In this document: piece after piece, positions 62,350-64,000 of the stretch
Numbering within the stretch: the stretch's first letter is position 1
How the letters are laid out: each line of letters begins with the position of its first letter
Assembly: GCF_023228165.1 (NCBI RefSeq)
Contig: NZ_JALOBS010000002.1
Coordinates: 62,001-126,000, forward strand
Length of the DNA: 64,000 nucleotides
Direction of reading: 5' to 3'
DNA from: Methylomonas sp.
GTDB taxonomy: Bacteria; Pseudomonadota; Gammaproteobacteria; Methylococcales; Methylomonadaceae
Made by a program: the position numbers and the translations under genes
Notes under the pieces: generated by a model
The model's input: the letters and a program-made list of their open reading frames with translations, nothing else
Databases searched by the model: none
Told to the model about the DNA's origin: nothing

Positions 62350-64000
62350 ATGCAAAATCACTTCCCGCTTTGGAAAAACATCCTGGTCCTGACCGTTCTG
62401 GTTTTTGCCCTAATTTATTCGCTGCCAAATCTTTTTGGAAACGACCCCGCAGTGCAACTGGCTTCCAGCAATTCAACTCCGCTGCAACAAGCTCAAGCCG
62501 ATGAAGTGGCTGCCACGCTTAAAAATGCCGGCTATGTCGTCAAGGCTTATGACTTTAAAGACGGCAAAATCCTGGCTCGCTTCAATAACACCGACGAGCA
62601 AATGAAAGCCGCGGATCTGCTCAGAAACAAAATGGCCAATCAAGCGACCGTGGCGCTGAATCTGGCGCCGGCAACGCCCGGCTGGCTGAATGCGCTGGGT
62701 GCGGAACCTATGTATTTAGGCCTGGACTTGCGCGGCGGCGTGCATTTTCTACTTGAAGTGGACATGGACACGGCACTGAAACAAGCCGATGAGCGTTACA
62801 ATACCGATATCCGTAGCGCATTCAGAGACGCCAAGGTCCGCTATCAATCCGTCACGAAAGAAGCCAACGGCATCAAAGTGGTGTTGCCCGACGAGGAAAA
62901 CCGGGTAGCTGCCGCGGCAGTGTTGAACAAGGATTTCCGTAACCTCGATCTAGCCGAAAGCGGCCCCAATGAATTTTTGCTGACCATGCCGGAACGTGAA
63001 ATTCTGGCCATCAAAAAATCCGCACTGGACCAAAACATTACCACCCTGCGTAACCGCGTCAACGAACTGGGTGTAGCGGAACCGATTATTCAACAACAAG
63101 GCAGCAACCGTATCGTGGTGCAATTACCGGGGGTACAGGATACTGCCCGCGCCAAGGAACTGCTAGGCACTACCGCCACGCTGGAATACCGTCTGGTCGA
63201 CGTGGAACATGATGTCAAAGCTGCGGTGGGCGGCCACGTGCCGGTAGGCAGCCGTCTGTATTACGACAAAAACGGTGCGCCGATATTGCTGAAACGCTCG
63301 GTTATCGTTACCGGCGACCAAATCACCGACGCATCCTCCGGCCTGGATCAAGACGGCCAGGCAGCCGTATTCATCACTCTGGATGGCGTCGGCGCCAAAA
63401 AAATGGGCAAGCTGACCCAGGAGAATATCGGCAAGCCGATGGCCGTGGTATTCATCGAATATAAATCAGATACTCAAGTCGTCGACGGCAAAAAAGTTCA
63501 ACATAAGGAAAAAGTCGAAAAAGTCATCAGTGTCGCCACCATTCGCGACTCTTTCAGTAAGCGATTCCAGACTACCGGCTTGGATAACCCGCAGGAAGCC
63601 CGCACCCTAGCCTTACTATTAAGAGCCGGCGCCTTGGCTGCGCCGGTTGAAATCGTCGAAGAACGCACTGTCGGCCCCAGCTTGGGCCAGGAAAACATCG
63701 ATCAAGGCATGACCTCCATCCAGGTGGGTTTCTTACTGGTGGTGGTGTTCATGATCATTTATTACCGCGCTTTCGGCTTGATTGCCAACTTCGCGCTGGT
63801 CTTCAACGTGGTGTTACTGATCGCCATTTTGTCGTTATTGCAGGCTACGCTAACCTTACCCGGCATGGCCGGTATCGTTTTGACCGTCGGTATGGCCGTG
63901 GACGCCAACGTCTTGATTAACGAACGTATTCGCGAGGAACTGCGCAACGGCAACAGCCCGCAAGCCAGCATTTATGTCGGCTATGAAAAGGCTTTCGCCA
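62350..64000 (+). CDS. secD: Protein translocase subunit SecD, N-terminal 550 residues (cut by window edge)
   Basis: Begins MQNHFPLWKNILVLTVLVFA and is open to the last base. It helps pull secreted proteins across the membrane using the proton gradient. Seen are the first membrane helix, the periplasmic P1 domain with LGLDLRGGVHFLLEVDMD, RNRVNELGVAEPIIQQQGSN and QAAVFITLDGVGAKKM, and the SecDF signature stretch GIVLTVGMAVDANVLINERI near the end. The remaining helices and secF lie outside the window. Confidence 0.96.
   Translation, partial: MQNHFPLWKNILVLTVLVFALIYSLPNLFGNDPAVQLASSNSTPLQQAQADEVAATLKNAGYVVKAYDFKDGKILARFNNTDEQMKAADLLRNKMANQATVALNLAPATPGWLNALGAEPMYLGLDLRGGVHFLLEVDMDTALKQADERYNTDIRSAFRDAKVRYQSVTKEANGIKVVLPDEENRVAAAAVLNKDFRNLDLAESGPNEFLLTMPEREILAIKKSALDQNITTLRNRVNELGVAEPIIQQQGSNRIVVQLPGVQDTARAKELLGTTATLEYRLVDVEHDVKAAVGGHVPVGSRLYYDKNGAPILLKRSVIVTGDQITDASSGLDQDGQAAVFITLDGVGAKKMGKLTQENIGKPMAVVFIEYKSDTQVVDGKKVQHKEKVEKVISVATIRDSFSKRFQTTGLDNPQEARTLALLLRAGALAAPVEIVEERTVGPSLGQENIDQGMTSIQVGFLLVVVFMIIYYRAFGLIANFALVFNVVLLIAILSLLQATLTLPGMAGIVLTVGMAVDANVLINERIREELRNGNSPQASIYVGYEKAFA

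Overview
The window reads as chromosomal DNA of a gammaproteobacterial (type I) methanotroph, probably a Methylomonas-like member of the Methylococcales. The main pointers are two tandem methylene-tetrahydromethanopterin dehydrogenase genes of the MtdA/MtdB family (44524-46389) and the periplasmic SoxYZ-like carrier plus SoxH-like metallohydrolase that accompany PQQ dehydrogenases (37211-38977). Gammaproteobacterial orders such as recA-recX-alaS and yajC-secD agree. The genus is an inference from gene content. There are no rRNA genes, insertion sequences, phage genes or CRISPR arrays.

Layout. 1-4284: recA, recX and alaS on the minus strand, with a small accessory patch between recX and alaS (a toxin-antitoxin pair, a truncated orphan antitoxin and two near-identical 41-base repeats). 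4403-6149: a membrane protein, an SRPBCC protein and a SOUL-type haem-binding lipoprotein. 6151-14018: a Yej-like peptide ABC transporter operon into which an AAA15-type ATPase and a DUF4276 (TOPRIM-like) gene are seamlessly spliced. 14197-19615: fabV, an FNR regulator, a tiny lipoprotein, a perfect FNR box, trxC, a PaaK-like ligase and a periplasmic peroxiredoxin. 19741-24133: an FHA/lytic-transglycosylase protein, then a sel1-gltX-tRNA-Ala-tRNA-Glu-tRNA-Glu unit. 24294-31158: a VWA/OmpA lipoprotein, a secreted nuclease, small conserved proteins, DoxX, a cupin, rhlE and a PilZ protein. 31206-33974: rapA. 34072-39513: a minus-strand gene train running def, soxH-like, soxYZ-like, DUF2845, cysC, DHH phosphoesterase, beta-helix protein. 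39689-40012: an HvfA/bufferin-like secreted Cys peptide. 40054-43540: trmJ, cysE, iscR, cysteine desulfurase, iscA. 43633-49195: suhB, the two mtd genes, a GacA/UvrY regulator, proS and rubredoxin. 49481-54509: an exosortase-associated acyltransferase and a VgrG/PAAR/DUF6931/TPR-methyltransferase island. 54803-64000: a CorA transporter, an ABC exporter, an ICMT-like enzyme, queF, a stand-alone FlhB-tail gene, psd, yajC and the start of secD.

How the genes work together. Much of the window is housekeeping: aminoacyl-tRNA synthetases, DNA repair, Fe-S and cysteine supply, and protein export. C1 metabolism appears as the mtd pair (formaldehyde oxidation through H4MPT) and the SoxYZ/SoxH-like periplasmic pair. 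Redox and oxygen responses are represented by FNR with all four cluster cysteines, two perfect FNR boxes, TrxC, PrxQ-type peroxiredoxin and rubredoxin. CysC is followed by a DHH phosphoesterase that may remove pAp, the by-product of PAPS use.

The strongest candidate for an undescribed system is the A+T-rich AAA ATPase/DUF4276 pair at 7759-9554, with an architecture like OLD/PARIS-type ATPase-TOPRIM defence pairs, translationally coupled inside a transporter operon. Others worth attention are the FHA-TM-coiled coil-transglycosylase protein, the VgrG island with a TPR-methyltransferase, the mtd paralogues with different cofactor loops, and the orphan HvfA-like peptide. Start codons were chosen by ribosome binding sites, signal peptides and family length. 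All functional names come from reading sequences, not from searches.
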